Part shown: piece by piece, positions 39,904-52,345 of the stretch
How positions within the stretch are numbered: position 1 is the first letter of the stretch
Layout of the letters: the number at the start of each line of letters is the position of its first letter
Position numbers and translations under genes: made by a program
Assembly: GCA_949825045.1 (NCBI GenBank)
Contig: OX463813.1
Location: forward strand, 3,844,001-3,908,000
Direction of reading: 5' to 3'
Origin: Argyresthia goedartella
Taxonomy: Eukaryota; Arthropoda; Insecta; Lepidoptera; Argyresthiidae
DNA length: 64,000 nt
The notes under the pieces: generated by a model
What the model was told of the DNA's origin: nothing
The model's input: the letters and a program-made list of their open reading frames with translations, nothing else
Databases searched by the model: none

Positions 39904-40362
39904 GTGTATTCCAGCCTCCCTCTGAGGGCGAAGCTCGGGATCTACAAGCCCTACGCGAGATCCCGCCTCCCCTACTCCCCTACGCGACCCCAGCATGGTA
40001 CGCCCTGTGCTCGGAGACGAACAAACGGAGATTCCGAGCCCAAGAGAACCTCTCTCTGCGTACCATCGTCGGCGCCCCCCGCTACGTCAGGAACGCGACA
40101 ATCCAGAGGGACCTAAGATGGGAAACCGTGGACCAGTTTGTCCAGAGGCTGGCGAACGGCATGTTCGCGCGTGCGGATTCGTCATAACACCCGCATATCG
40201 CCGAACTGGCGCCGCACCACGCGCGCCAGCCCGACCGCCGTCGCCTGCCACGCGACCTGGTTGCCTAGCCGGCGATCACCCACTGCATACCAGCGCCACA
40301 TGAAGACCACCGCCCGCAAGGGCCATCCCATGACCTGGGTTGGAGTCTTATCGAAACTCTGA
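39904..40362 (+). pseudogene. LINE reverse transcriptase C-terminal fragment, right copy
   Basis: Same segment as 38477-38939 on the opposite strand: SLPLRAKLGIYK, then YATPAWYALCSETNKRRF and PRYVRNATIQRDLRWE. A few substitutions and a small deletion in the YAR repeat separate the two copies. Confidence 0.8.
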
Positions 40363-41340
40363 CCATGACCTGTCCACCAGGTGTGGACAGAGGCGATTCT
40401 TCGGGAAGAGGTTCGTTGACCTGACCCGTGGGGGGAGTGCGCAGACATCCTCAACCCCTTTAGAGCAGTTAGGACTGCAAAGGAATGAATCAAGGTATGT
40501 AGTTTTCTTTATCTTAAACTTTGTCCCTATCAGAATATAATGCTTTTGTAAGAAGGTGTACAAAGTTTAGATAAATAAGAATAACAATGTTAATTGTTTT
40601 CATATCCTAAAGGAAAATGTACAGCAAATTGTTTTATTAATATTCCAGCCAGCATAAGCATGTTGGACGTATCAAGGCTGATGGGATTGAAAGTTGAACA
40701 TCTTAGGGCAAAGGCTGCACAGACTTCCCAGGCTGCTCTGCAAAATGCTCAGACCCCTATAGTATTAATACTATAGCAGTCCTTAAAATGAATTTGTGAA
40801 ATAATAGATTGACGAAGCAGGTAATTCTATACTTTACTATCAGTTTGGGTAGGATATAGTTATGTAGGAAATATGTCCTGAATCGTTACTTAATATAAAT
40901 TTTAATTTTAAAAGTGCCCTTAGTATAATTTTAATGACATTTTCCCCACGAGTTTTCTAAATCATGTTTACTTTTCCTGTAAATATGCTGTAGAAAATAT
41001 TAGCTATAATTTATTAATTCATGCAATCATGTAAGTATAGTATACTTATATAGTTTTATGTAAAATATTTCTACTAACTTGTAAATTATTTCTTTTTTCA
41101 GTGTTGTACCCAACAAAGAGAAGATGTGTGAAAAATATTTAATTATTATTACTAACATATAATATCCCATTGCTGGGCAAAGGTCTCTAATGTGAGAATA
41201 ATTAAAGTGAGATAACTTAAGTACCAAGACATGAATAAAACAAAATTTACCTAGTTCAATATCATTTATTTTAGTCCTTAATCTATCAACAATTGCGCTC
41301 CCCGCAATAGACTTACTATCATATCATTCATAGAATGTCA

Positions 41341-41450
41341 CCCTTTTTTTTATAGTATCTCTCCTCATGTTCATTAGGGGTAACTATAGACAAATGAGTA
41401 CCATCTCCACAAGCCAGAACCCCTGGCAATCTGTACTTTTTGAAAAATCT
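41341..41450 (-). pseudogene. HARBI1-like transposase fragment, right copy
   Basis: Minus-strand counterpart of 37387-37497. It reads YRLPGVLACGDGTHLSIVTP, NEHEERYY and then a changed A-run and a stop. The catalytic Asp region is kept, the remainder is lost. Confidence 0.78.
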
Positions 41451-41454
41451 GAAA

Positions 41455-41650
41455 ATAATAAACATTTATACATAAACATTTACATACAGTGCTCCTGGCC
41501 CCACACTAGGGTGCCCTGGGTTGTGGGAACCAGAAACAACGATGACAAGACTGGGTTTTGTTTTCTTTATCCCCAGCCGGGGATTGAACCCAGGACCTAT
41601 CTCATGGTAGGCAGGGCAACAACCGTACATGGTAGCAGCACCACAGTTGT
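41455..41650 (-). mobile_element. tRNA-derived SINE inside the right Harbinger copy
   Basis: Counterpart of 37190-37380, minus strand, with B-box-like GGTTCAATCCC and the tail CCACAACCCAGGGCACCCTA. One or two changes from the left copy make its B box closer to consensus. Confidence 0.82.
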
Positions 41651-43052
41651 CCTATACCTATATTATAATTAGTACAACTTCAAATCAAATCAGAGACAGC
41701 CCGTCAACTTACATTTTCTTAAATTGTTTGTTTGAAAGAACACTATCTTTCTCATCAATGCTAAATATAAGCATGTATTAGTATGTATTTGATATATTAG
41801 TATATGATATATATTTTAGTATTATGTAGATATTGGTAAGTAGTAGTATTTAATGTTGTGCACATATGTAGCTCTACCTGTAGTTTCTTTTTTACCCCTC
41901 CAATCAAGGTTTGCTAGGAGAAATTTCCTGTTAGAGATAAGCTCGCCTTTGTACATGTTTTTACCTTTATATATATTTTTTGCATTCTCTGTTTTGTGCA
42001 GTAAAGTATATATTTAAACTTATAAGCCACACAATCTTGGTATGCTTTTTTTTGTTTATTACCAAACCAAAAGTAATAATCTAAAATAAATTGTGATAGG
42101 CAAACTAATAAATAGGAATTGTATGATGTATGAGGCAGATAGGCAGACCACCGGATAGATGGACGCTGAGACGCTGGCTGGCAAGCAGTGGCTGCGGGAG
42201 GCTCAGGACCAGAGTAGATAGTGTGGTAAAGAGGAGGCCTATACCCAGCCGTAGGTAAATGTAATCTGATTTGAATTTAATGGAATGAAGTTAACATATA
42301 GTTACTTACTTCCTTTTAATTTGCTCCCTATCACGAAGTTGAAAGGGAAATTTAAGATTTCTGGCTTGTTGAATGCTAAGGTGACTTGTTTTCAATTTTG
42401 GAGACACTTGACTGGTAAACACAGTGTTTCCGGCTTTCTCATCCAATCGTCTGGTAGGAGCCTGTGGCAAAATGCTAAACAACCAGTACCTGAAACAAAA
42501 TAAATGAAAGCACTGTTACTAAGCTCACTTAGTTCTGTTTTTGGGAAACAGGGAACAAAAATTGATCATGTCCAAAGAAAAGTAAATGTGCTGTGATACA
42601 TTCTAGTACTTTGTATAGTGTTACTAACCTTCGTGTCCACATCCAAAGCACTGGTTGGTGGCAAATTAAGGGTCAACCGAGTAATTAACGTGTCCACAAG
42701 CTAACTCCTTCGACCGTAAATATCGCTTGATAAAATCCGATTCTCTGTTTTAGATTGGGCTCGCGCTATAGCTATATCACACTCGTATGCCATTTCCAAA
42801 GTACAGACACATCAATTTCACGATATTGACCTACTTTTCATCTCAACAATTCTAAACCAGTCTTGAAAAAGTAGCTCCACAATAACTCTATCACAACCGT
42901 TCGTTTGACAGCGGTTACGGTCCAACTCCAATCGAACTTCGGTTCAACCATCTGTCAAAACATTAGCGCGATACGAAAAGTCCTTAAAGTTGTGTTTCGG
43001 TTATGGTTCAGCTATGGTTCGGTTGATATTTTTTACCGCGATCGCCCCCCTG

Positions 43053-43247
43053 TACCATTTTCCTTTTATTTGTGTCGTTTCTCTCCAATGAAGCATCAAT
43101 TGATGTTTAATATTAGTTCTAATGTCGGTTTTGCAATCTGAAGCTGGCAACTTAATGTTCTTGACAGGTATTTGGTGAATATTGGGGTTTTTTATTATAG
43201 AGCTGGCAAGTTTATCAGCGAGTTCGTTGCCAGAGACGCCAATATGT
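43053..43247 (-). pseudogene. I-element RNase H middle piece
   Basis: The minus strand reads HIGVSGNELADKLASSIIKN, then LMLHWRETTQIKGKWY, the end of the RNase H domain with its last catalytic Asp (NELAD). It joins 39555-39288 across the right Harbinger copy, and the N-terminal RNase H at 44405-44700 across the plus-strand LINE. Confidence 0.8.
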
Positions 43248-44400
43248 CCAAAACAAACTTATTTCTCTATCTTGATACTGACGCCTCCAGGCTGGAAGAG
43301 ACTGTTCCGACTGGTTTCGCAGTATACTTTAATAATTCTAAAATAGAAATTAAACTTCAGAGCCCGCCTCAAAGCTCAGTGTACACAGGAGAATGCCTTG
43401 CGATCTTGGAAGCTTGCTCGTTTATTGAATCCCATAATATAAGACAATCTTTAATAATTTCGGACTCCAAAAGTTGCTTACAAGCCCTCCAACAAAACCA
43501 ATTTAAATCAAAAGTGCATAGTAATATTATTATGGAAATCAAAAATATCCTTTATAAATGTTCCCAAAAAAATTTTGCTGTAATTTTGGTTTGGATCCCT
43601 AGTCATTCTGGCATTATTGGTAATGATCACGTTGATGAGTTGGCTAAACATGCGGCCTTAGATAATAACAGTAATCGAAAGTACTTCTCTAACCACTGTT
43701 ATGACTTGCTCAGCATTCCTGGTAAAGATCTTCAGAAGACTTGGTCAGATGTGTGGCATGAATCAAGTCGAAATAAAGGAGCTTTTTACGCTTCAATTCA
43801 ACCAAGTATTCCAAGCAAACCATGGTTTTTCAATTTTAAAAAACTACCAAAGATATTAGTGACAATTTTATGCAGAATACGCTTAGGTCACTGCTGTTCT
43901 CCAGTGTTTTTAAAGAAGATAAAAATCAGAGATTCCTCCATTTGCGAGTGCGGCCTTGAGGATGGGTCCGTTGACCATATTTTCTTTAACTGCCCCATTT
44001 ATGGCCTTGATTCCTTGTACTCCCTAATACCCTCAATCGGTCTCCCTATCCCTACTAATATTCGCCACCTTCTTTCTCTATTCCCCAACCCAAAGATAGT
44101 ATTTTTATTAGCTAAATTTATCCATATTAACAAAATAAAATTATAATAGATATGTATCCCCTTCCTTCCCTTTATGTTATTGTGTTGTCCCTTAGTTTAT
44201 CTTGTGTGTGTTATGTATATATTTCATGAAACTAAACGATAATGTAAAACTTTATTTCGGATAGACACCTACTAAAATGTATTCAGCCAATTTAAGATTT
44301 GCCCCGCGTCTCTTCACATGTGCCTCCACTACATGATACTGGCAGAAATTGTCTGGCAACAGCAGGACAGATTGCCATTAGTTTAAAAAAAAAATGAAAT
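43248..44400 (+). mobile_element. 5'-truncated LINE: RNase H and 3' UTR
   Basis: The coding part ends at 44146. Catalytic RNase H residues are in order: TDASRLEE, SVYTGECLAILEA, IISDSKSCLQAL and GNDHVDELAKHA, followed by a Cys/His segment CECGLEDGSVDHIFFNCP. Uninterrupted for about 300 codons, so recent or little decayed. The 3' UTR (44147-44380) ends in an A-run with GAAATGAAATTG. It lacks reverse transcriptase and endonuclease, as in 5'-truncated insertions. It lies opposite to, and within, the I-element RNase H. Confidence 0.83.
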
Positions 44401-44404
44401 GAAA

Positions 44405-47400
44405 TTGATTGAGCCAAAGCCTACTAATTTTCTGCCTTATGTTATAAATAATATAGTTTGTGCTGGGATTGTACGTGGGATTCGACAGTGCCATTAAAAC
44501 GCTCATGCTGTCCGAAATTATCAACCATTTCTTGAAACTGAGGTTAGTTGATTCTTTAAATTCTAACGATGCATAAATGGCTTGAGCTTCTGCTGTGTAT
44601 TATATACTTGCATTTGATGGCAATCTGAACCCATGTCCCAATTTAGTGACAGGATCATAGTAAGCCATGGAGACGTTTTCGTCACATTTCGAGCAATCTG
44701 TATAAATTTGTCTAAACTCTCTGTGTTCATCCAATTTATTGTAAACTGCATATTTATCACTCAGTGTCCTATATATGTGAATCTTTAACCCACAGAATTT
44801 GCTCTCATATGATCCTTCATAACAAGGCAAAGTACTACTATTGTAGATATTATATTTACTCTTATAAGTTAAAGTTTCTTGAATGTTACAAGTTAAAAAG
44901 TTATTAGAGTTAAGCATTAGTAGTTTAGAAAGAAGGAGATTGCCATCTTCAGACAACAACTTGATAATGAAATTAAGTTTTAAATTATTGAATCTGATCA
45001 TTAATGGACACAAGTTACACTCAACCTGCATTGAATTAATTGGAGATGACTCTTAAGATTAATCTTAAATTTATATTTTGGATCTTTTCAAGTTTATCTA
45101 CTAAATTTGGATCTATACAATAACAGAAAAAACCATAGTCAAAGTGACTTCTTACAAGGGCTTTGTATAGAGTTAAAATAATCTTAGGATTGGCACCCCA
45201 ATGGCTGCCAATCAAAGATCTTAAAGTGTTGGTAGCTCTTAAAGCTCGTTCCGTTATGCAATCAACATATCTACACCATGAGAGATTCTGTGTAAAAACT
45301 ACACCCAAAATTTTTATTTGAGATTAATTGGTAATAAGTTATTGTCATATTGTAGCTTAACTGGGATGACTTTTTTCTTTGAGAATATGACTACTTTACT
45401 TTTAGCTGGACTAATTTCTAGATTTAAATATTGAAAGTAACTATGTAATTTTTCCAGTGCTAAATTTAATTTTTGAGTTGTGTGTGTGATGTTATTACCA
45501 CTGCAATAAATAGCCAAATCATCGGCAAACTGTAAGTTGCTGACTTCTGTTCCTAACATTTCATTGAGCCTGTGGATGTAGAGAATATACAATAAAGGGC
45601 TTAAAATGCCATCTTGACAGACGCCTTTAGTTGACAATCTAGGCCCAAAAATATTATTGCAACTCATCTTAACATAAACTTCTCTTCCACTGATAAACTC
45701 ATAAATCCACCTAACACATTTTTCAGGTATTCCCAAAGAAGAAAGAATGGTACATAAAACAGAATGATTAATGTTATTGAATGCTCCTACAATATCGAAA
45801 AAAATACAGACAAGATGTTTATTACTGTTAACCGCAGCGTCAGTATCATGGAAGAGATGCCCTATACTTTCTCTTGCTGACCGACCGCGACGAAATCCGA
45901 ACTGATTTCTTGGAAGAATATGATTGGATTCAATATAAAACTCAAGACGTTGTTTCATAAGTTGCTCAAAAAGTTTACCTGCACAAGATGTTAATGCAAT
46001 GGGACGGTAAGAGTCTGTATCATTTGGATCTTTTCCTGCTTTTAGAATTGGAACCAAGCAATCTTGTTTCCACTCTTTTGGAATTATTGATTGTTCCCAG
46101 AGTAAATTTAAAATATTTAAAAATTTCACAAGGCAATCTGTTTCCAGTTTTTGAAACATTTTGTAAGAAATGCAATCTAAACCAAAGGTTGTGTCTTTAC
46201 GTGACTTGATAGCTGCTTTTAACTCATCTATGGTGAATGGATTGATAATGTAACTGTAAGTTGGTGGGGTTTACGGAAGAAATATTATTTACTTGCATTG
46301 GTTGTGAAACAAAGTCAGGTGTATATTTCCTTAAAAAGTTATTTATCCAAAATATTTCATTATTATTATTTAGTTTCGTACTTTTACTGTAGGATTTATT
46401 AAATTTACGCATAGTTTGCCAAATTTTAGAAATTTGAGTGGATCTATTTATTTCAGTACAGTATTCCTTCCAACTATTTAATCTTTCTAATTTAATAATA
46501 AGTTTTTTCTCAGCCTGCATTTTTTTTAAATTAATATAGTTTAAATCACTAGGATCTTGTTTAAATATAATAAAAGCTTCCTTACTTTTTTGAACTGCAT
46601 TAGCACATTTTTCATTCCACCATGGCAGAGGAGGATGCCGGTATTTGAAATTGCTTCCTGTCTGTTTCGAGCTATTATTATTCATATTTGAATTATGGGC
46701 CTGACTTCTAAACATCGATTGATTAATAGCTTTATGAATGATATCACAATAGTCATAGTAAGACTGTAGAGGATCGTTATGGTTAATAATAAATTCTTTA
46801 AGCATAGTGTTGGCGAACTTGAGTGGCGAATTTGAGTGCAGCTGTGTTATTTTGAGAAATAAAGTTGTTTGTAGAAGAATCAGTGATAGTGTTGAACAAA
46901 ATCTCAGTTATTATATGGGTAGATGATAACTTCCCAGGGGATCATCATATACTGTCCAATTGCAATTAAGGGCTATAGAGGGACTGACTATTGTTAAATC
47001 CAAACCATTTGGTCTCCAGCTATTTGTACCTACAGTTGTTGGTTGTGTGTCATTTAATAACACTAAATTGCATTTATTTACAGCGTCGAGGACATCTCTT
47101 CCACGAGGACTGACAGATTGTTAACCCCACATGGTGTGATGTGCATTGAAATCACCTGCTACTAAGCATGGTTGTGGTAAGGTATTAATACAATTAACAA
47201 ATTTTGTTTTTCTAAAAGTAGGACTACAATTTGTCGGGATATAAAGACTGACCATTGATAATGAACTGTTATTAAAGTTTATTTTGATAGCAATATTCTG
47301 AAGTGAATCATCAAAAAATGTTTTTAATCTACTGTATTGTATGTTGTTACGAATGACTATGGCAACACCATTGTGTTTATTGCCACAATCATTGCGTTCT

Positions 47401-47540
47401 ATTGAGTATCCTTTAATATTTAAACGTTGTGTAGGCTTGAGCCAAGTTTCGCAAACTAAACCTATGTCAATATTATTTTCATAAAAAATTGAGTAAAAAT
47501 ATGACGATTACATAACAGACTGAGCATTCCACTGTACTAT
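44405..47540 (-). pseudogene. I-element ORF2 (endonuclease, reverse transcriptase, RNase H start)
   Basis: Endonuclease words: LKIVQWNAQSV, DIGLVCETWLKP, CLVAGDFNAHHTMWG, interrupted by stops. Reverse transcriptase: WKQDCLVPILKAGKDPNDTD, SYRPIALTS, NQFGFRRGRSA, FFDIVGAFNNINH, then GVCQDGILSPLLYILYI (usual form is GVPQGG, so the loop is altered) and LQFADDLAIY, read at about 46159-45314. Thumb region SHWGANPKIILTLYKALVRS follows. RNase H begins with IYTDCSKCDENVSMAYY and stops at the plus-strand LINE. Frame changes occur near 46220, 45310 and 45033. Confidence 0.82.
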
Positions 47541-47542
47541 CT

Positions 47543-48757
47543 TTAATTTGTCTGTGAATTTGTACTAATGTTCTTGGTATCACTGGAGTTGAATAAATCG
47601 CTTAAAACATCTAACACATTTTTAGAGGATATTGGGGTGTCTTGTGTCTTATTTAATGTTATAATTTTTATAATGCTTTGCACTAAGAGATTCAGTGCCT
47701 TGTCATTTGATTTTAATAATGTCAAGAGATCAAGAGGCTTCTTAGGGCCGAGAGGTGGGAAATTTCCATTTTCTAATATGTCAGCGAATGAAGGTGTCTG
47801 AACTTTTTGTCTGTTTTCTTGTATTTTCTTTTGCTTAATTGGACACTGAGCTGAAATGCTAACGTGATTGCCATCGCAATGGAAGCATTTGGCCGGAGCA
47901 GTTCGATCGGAGTTTTACAAACTTTATATGAGTGGTCTTCTTTACAGATGGAGCAGCGCTCGGAGTTCTTGCAAAACTTTGCTAAATGGCCATACCTGAG
48001 ACACCGGAAACATTGTTTGACTGGTGGAACATACGCTGAGATGTCATGCCGCCAACCGTCCAAATCTACGTAGTCTGGAAGAACTGACGTCGCGAAGGTG
48101 ATGGCTACTGTCTACAGCGGCTGTTGAATGAAGTTATCATCAATTTTGGTCCTTTTTGTGAATCTTCGAACAGATATTATTTTCTTGTAACTTGATAGCA
48201 TTGTGAATATCTTTATGGTTTGTCAAGTTGGTGGGTACATTTTTAATTATACCAGTAATTTCAATGCTTGAAGCTGGTATATTGGCCTTAAATTGGTAGT
48301 CTTTTAAAAATGTAGCATTGTTCAAGAAGGCATTAGCAAAGCTGGCTTTTTCGAAGTATATGGAAATTTTGAACTTGTTCATTGACCTAAGATATTTGAT
48401 TCCTTTATTAAACCTTTTGATACAGCTAGATATGGATATTAGGTCTCGGGTTCCTATAGGTACATTCGCATTGGAAGACTCTACGAATACTACAAATTCT
48501 GTAGCACCGGAATCCTCAGGGTGTCGTCTCTTATAATCTGTTACCAGATAAGGTTTGTACTTATCTGCGCTTTCGACCTTTGACTCGGACGACGACGTGG
48601 AGTCTCCTTCACTTTTCTCTTCAGCCTCATCTTTTTTTCTCTTTCTTGTTCGCGCCTTCCCCATGTTTGGTTTCTTTTTATTTGTCTCCAGACGCCTTTT
48701 ATTTCTAAAAACCCCGATTGATACACGAGTAATCGATGAAATTAATGAAAACTTCAA
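47543..48757 (-). pseudogene. I-element ORF1 (gag-like, CCHC zinc knuckles)
   Basis: The start is probably the Met of MGKARTRKRKKDEAEEK (about 48665), a Lys/Arg-rich leader. Then follow FVVFVESSNANVPIG and the RRM-like block IKRFNKGIKYLRSMNKFKI. A frameshift near 48135 precedes the knuckles CFRCLRYGHLAKFC, CSICKEDHSYKVC and (after another shift) CFHCDGNHVSISAQC. The tail (LGPKKPLDLLTLLKSNDKAL) ends at 47543. Gag-like protein that would bind element RNA. Confidence 0.8.
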
Positions 48758-48760
48758 AAA

Positions 48761-51700
48761 TCCCTCCTGGTTATTTCAATGGTTTCCCGCGCTTTTCGAA
48801 TTTTTTTATTTGTTTAATTCGGTTTTATATTTTTTTTAATTAAATGACATTTAAAATACTGAATTGAAATGAATTGAGATTGAGATTAACATTTGAGATT
48901 AGTTAGATGTATCTCTGCGTGTAATAAATAAAATCGTAGTACCACCGAAAATCACCTAAATTCAAAAAGTCGCAAGGTTTGTGGTGGAACATTTACCACA
49001 AAAAACATTCCATTTAAAGAAATTGGGTTTAGCGAGTTTACTGTGACGAAACAAACATTTGGTTTATTTCTCAGTAGGTAGAAATATATTTGTTTAAACA
49101 ATCTCCAAAATGTGGATAAACTTTAAGAGCTATGAAATAAGTTGTGAATCATAAATTTAAAATGAATATGGTTTAACTTCACCGTTGCTTTCAGTGGATA
49201 TCGAATTATGACCATTTTACACATTTGTGATGTTGTTTTGAAATGTCGCATTTACCATGGCTCATTCAATCGAAACTCATACGTAAGGGTGTTTAGTTAC
49301 GATATAGTTTGGTAGGTCAAACAGATGCGTAGTTAGTTCAATGATGGAAATATACATATGGCGGTCGATCGCCTTTAAATTCCAGATGGTTTAACTCAAA
49401 GTAGAACTTTATTCACTATAATTGCATTAAGATGTTTTATATAGAAAACAAATGAGTATTATTTTATTTAGATTATTTTATGATGTTATAAAGTCTATTT
49501 CTAGTTGAACTGTGTGATCTAAAATATAAAGTGTGTATACGGTGTAGACCAGTAACCAATCAGAGCACTGAGTTTCGAAAGGAAATGAAACGAACCAATG
49601 AGAATGACTCGCGGAGTTTTACATGGTGGTTGGGCGAGCATGCCTGAAGTAGGACGTTTTGGTGGGAATAGAAAATATAAAAGTGATGGGTCGAGATGAA
49701 AGGGAGCTTTTTGTTGCTGGTCGTCGAGTGAAGTGTGAGTTAAGACTCAGATTGTATTTTCGGAGCGGGGAGGTGGAGGCTGGGGTGTGGCGATGCTGCG
49801 TGTTGTTTCCTGCTGTGGCCTCCGATGTCCCGGGAATATATGGAGAGGGACCTAAGCGACCTAGGTCCTAGACTTCCGGCTGCCGAAGCGATCATGCGCA
49901 AGTCATCGACGAGAAAGATTATTTATAATTCTAAGGCTTGTGATTTTAGGTTTTGTTTTGCGTTCATGCCGCGGGTTTTATTTTGCGGTATTCGGATTCG
50001 TCAATTTGATGAGTTTTCAATTAATTCGTCCTCGTGATTTACTTTAAATGCATTTTGCGCAGACTTTTAAATTACCAGACTTTCTTTTTCGGATCTTATT
50101 CTTGTTTGTCTTTTAGCTAAATGATTAAATTACGTAATCGAGGTTATGTAGTTAGGGAGACAAACACAATTATATGATGTATGACTACAAATAATTACGT
50201 TATTTCCTTCTCACTCTTAAAATACCTAAATACTTATAAAACTATCTAACAAACTAAATATTTTTTTGATTGTGGCTGTTTTGATCTTTCTTTTCTTGAC
50301 CGTATATCATGTTGGTTGGCCTACCTAACTTTACATTAAATGACAAACATATTCTAATTCCATATAGCATGTAGATTGACGTGGTTACTTGGTCATTCAC
50401 AAAACACACACATACAAATTTACTCTACAAGAAGCTGACATTACTATAAGAACACTCTTCTAGATTCTACACGGCCTAAGGTTTATTAGCAGTCATTCTC
50501 CCCTTCTGAAACGCCTCCGATTCAGAAGGTCGATCATTCTTACTGCATTGGAATTCGAACGAACTTGTGCTTTCCATTTTCCAAAGGCTGTCACTGCTTT
50601 GAGTACTATCTGGTTCATACCTTTGTCGTAAGCACGTAGTGCCTAGACTTCTTCTTGCTCATGGACTAGAGAACTACTCGCATACCCCGATTAAAAGATG
50701 GATTTGTACAATTCGGATTGATTTGACATTGTAGTACAGACCCTGGTCGCATCATTCAGGGACGCTCATCGCCCCTGTTTAGAGTGAAGTTTACTTCGCT
50801 GTAGAATGCCTGTGGATGGCCTGAAATCCGATAGAATCAAACCTACACACACGCTACATTATCAACCTAGTGACCTAAGTAGTTACGCTGAATTTACATG
50901 TCTTAAAACTAATTTATATATAAAATATCTGGATGAACATCAACATGGTTACGGAATAAAACTTAAGAGACGGGTAGGTGCAAATAAAAATATCCCGTAA
51001 CCGATCAACAACCATGTTGGACTGATGGATGAGAGAAATCACAATATCAAATCATATAAAAAAATATAACCCAAATAGTCTATATGTAGTTGATTGGCAG
51101 GGAAACTAACTCGAGAAGGATTTGAGTAGGTTCAGATGGTCTCTAGGTGCTGGTGTATTCAGTTGGCTATTTCCAGGTCTTCAGCAGTCTAAATAATGCA
51201 GTCACGTAGATTGTATATGGGAATGTGTGGGAGGAGGATGGCCCCAAAACAGGTGAAAGATAACGCCAAAAGCGTACTAATGAACACATAGGGCCCTATG
51301 TTTTCTCATAAATTGTGTTTACAATTTTGAGTGAGTAAACACTTTTTATAAAATTTAAGCTTATTTTGCTTAGCTAAATCTAACTTCATCTGTCTTGGGT
51401 CCGTAGAACTCGGTTGACCTCCACTGGTGTTGGGCGGGGTCGTGGGCGTTCCCTAGGGCCCGTGTCCCTTCTGGCCGTGAGCTCTAGCACAAACCCTCCT
51501 TTATAAACACATGTAATCGAAATGTCTTTTAAATTATTTACTTGGAATTTATTATAATAAGCACGGACTCGATGCTTATCAATATTTTTATGTCACTTAT
51601 ATTCATCACTGGCTGGGGAACCTCATGACGATACTGTTTAACCAAAACCACTCTAAAAAGAACTTTAGGTTATTACTATCACAACGTCTGCAGTCCTACC

Positions 51701-52079
51701 CATAGACGATCACCGACTACTCTGGCCAAATCATCTAAATAAGATACTCGCAATCGTTGGTATTAGAATCTTTCCAATTGGAGAAATATTCCAATAAAAA
51801 TGCGCAAGGGTTAAATTCCGTCTGACATTAAATTAATGGTTAGCTGGTTATATTTTTAAATTTACTTTTCATAGAATCGTTCGGTTAACTCGTAGGGTTA
51901 ATTCATATTATTTCAATTAACTCGAGGGTGGGTTGTTACATTACTTAACCCAACAAATAATATATTTCGAGTTTCCTTAACTCCCAACAGCCTTGTGGTA
52001 CACGGGTTACAAACTTATATCTTTATAATTTATCTTTTTATGCTACATCTCAAATAATATTCCTCATATTTACTACATA
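48761..52079. other. 3.3-kb stretch with no recognisable gene
   Basis: AT-rich overall. A GC-richer block at 49540-50040 follows an AATATAAAAG word (about 49674) and has short open frames I do not recognise; an LTR or promoter-like origin is possible but I see no matching partner. Short frame 50806-51000 is also unrecognised. Words near 51200-51290 (GGGAGGAGGATGGCCCC) and 51410-51480 (GGGCGGGGTCGTGGGCG) stand out by composition only. Confidence 0.4.
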
Positions 52080-52189
52080 TATTACAGCAACCTGCAATTT
52101 ACCGATTCAATCGTTAAAATCAGGTAATCTTTTGTTTCCCTCGTGTTTTTGTTCTTATCCAGTTTGTTTTTACAGTCAACTAGGTACCA

Positions 52190-52345
52190 ATATGGAGAAA
52201 AAAAAACATCGGCCCAAAAGAAGAGAAGGTTAGAGAAAGCGAGGTTAAAACGACAAGAAAAACTTGCCACTGAAAACGATGCCGCGCAACCCGAAATACC
52301 AAGCAAAAGGCGTAAGCTGAACTTATGCAATGATTGATAATTCAA
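52190..52345 (+). pseudogene. Helitron N-terminal basic segment
   Basis: Reads KKKTSAQKKRRLEKARLKRQ then EIPSKRRKLNLCND, a highly basic region typical of the start of insect Helitron proteins. It ends at a TGA just before the protease-like copy. Confidence 0.6.

Larger units (their letters stand above)
39556..43052 (-). mobile_element. PIF/Harbinger composite element, right copy (inverted)
   Basis: A 3.50-kb reverse-complement counterpart of 35794-39287, with the same order of features: HARBI1-like piece (41341-41450), SINE (41455-41650) and LINE fragment (39904-40362). Ends are CTGGGGCCCGATCGCGC and CGCGATCGCCCCCCTG. It is inserted in the I-element RNase H frame. TA flanks it on both sides, and the restored site reads TGGTATATT, coding for Trp-Tyr-Ile. 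Differences from the left copy are scattered substitutions and small indels, for example an extra six bases near 42385. Confidence 0.85.
44405..48760 (-). mobile_element. I-clade LINE, main body
   Basis: Minus-strand element with ORF1 (48757-47543), then ORF2 with endonuclease (47540-46810), reverse transcriptase (46805-45036) and the start of RNase H (44700-44405). The RNase H continues in pieces at 43247-43053 and 39555-39288. ORF1 with three CCHC knuckles plus an RNase H in ORF2 fits the I clade. All parts carry stops or shifts. Confidence 0.82.

Noticed and set aside
49659..50037. Two short overlapping frames in the GC-rich block
   Set aside because: Not recognisable, no conserved motif; kept only as an unexplained region.
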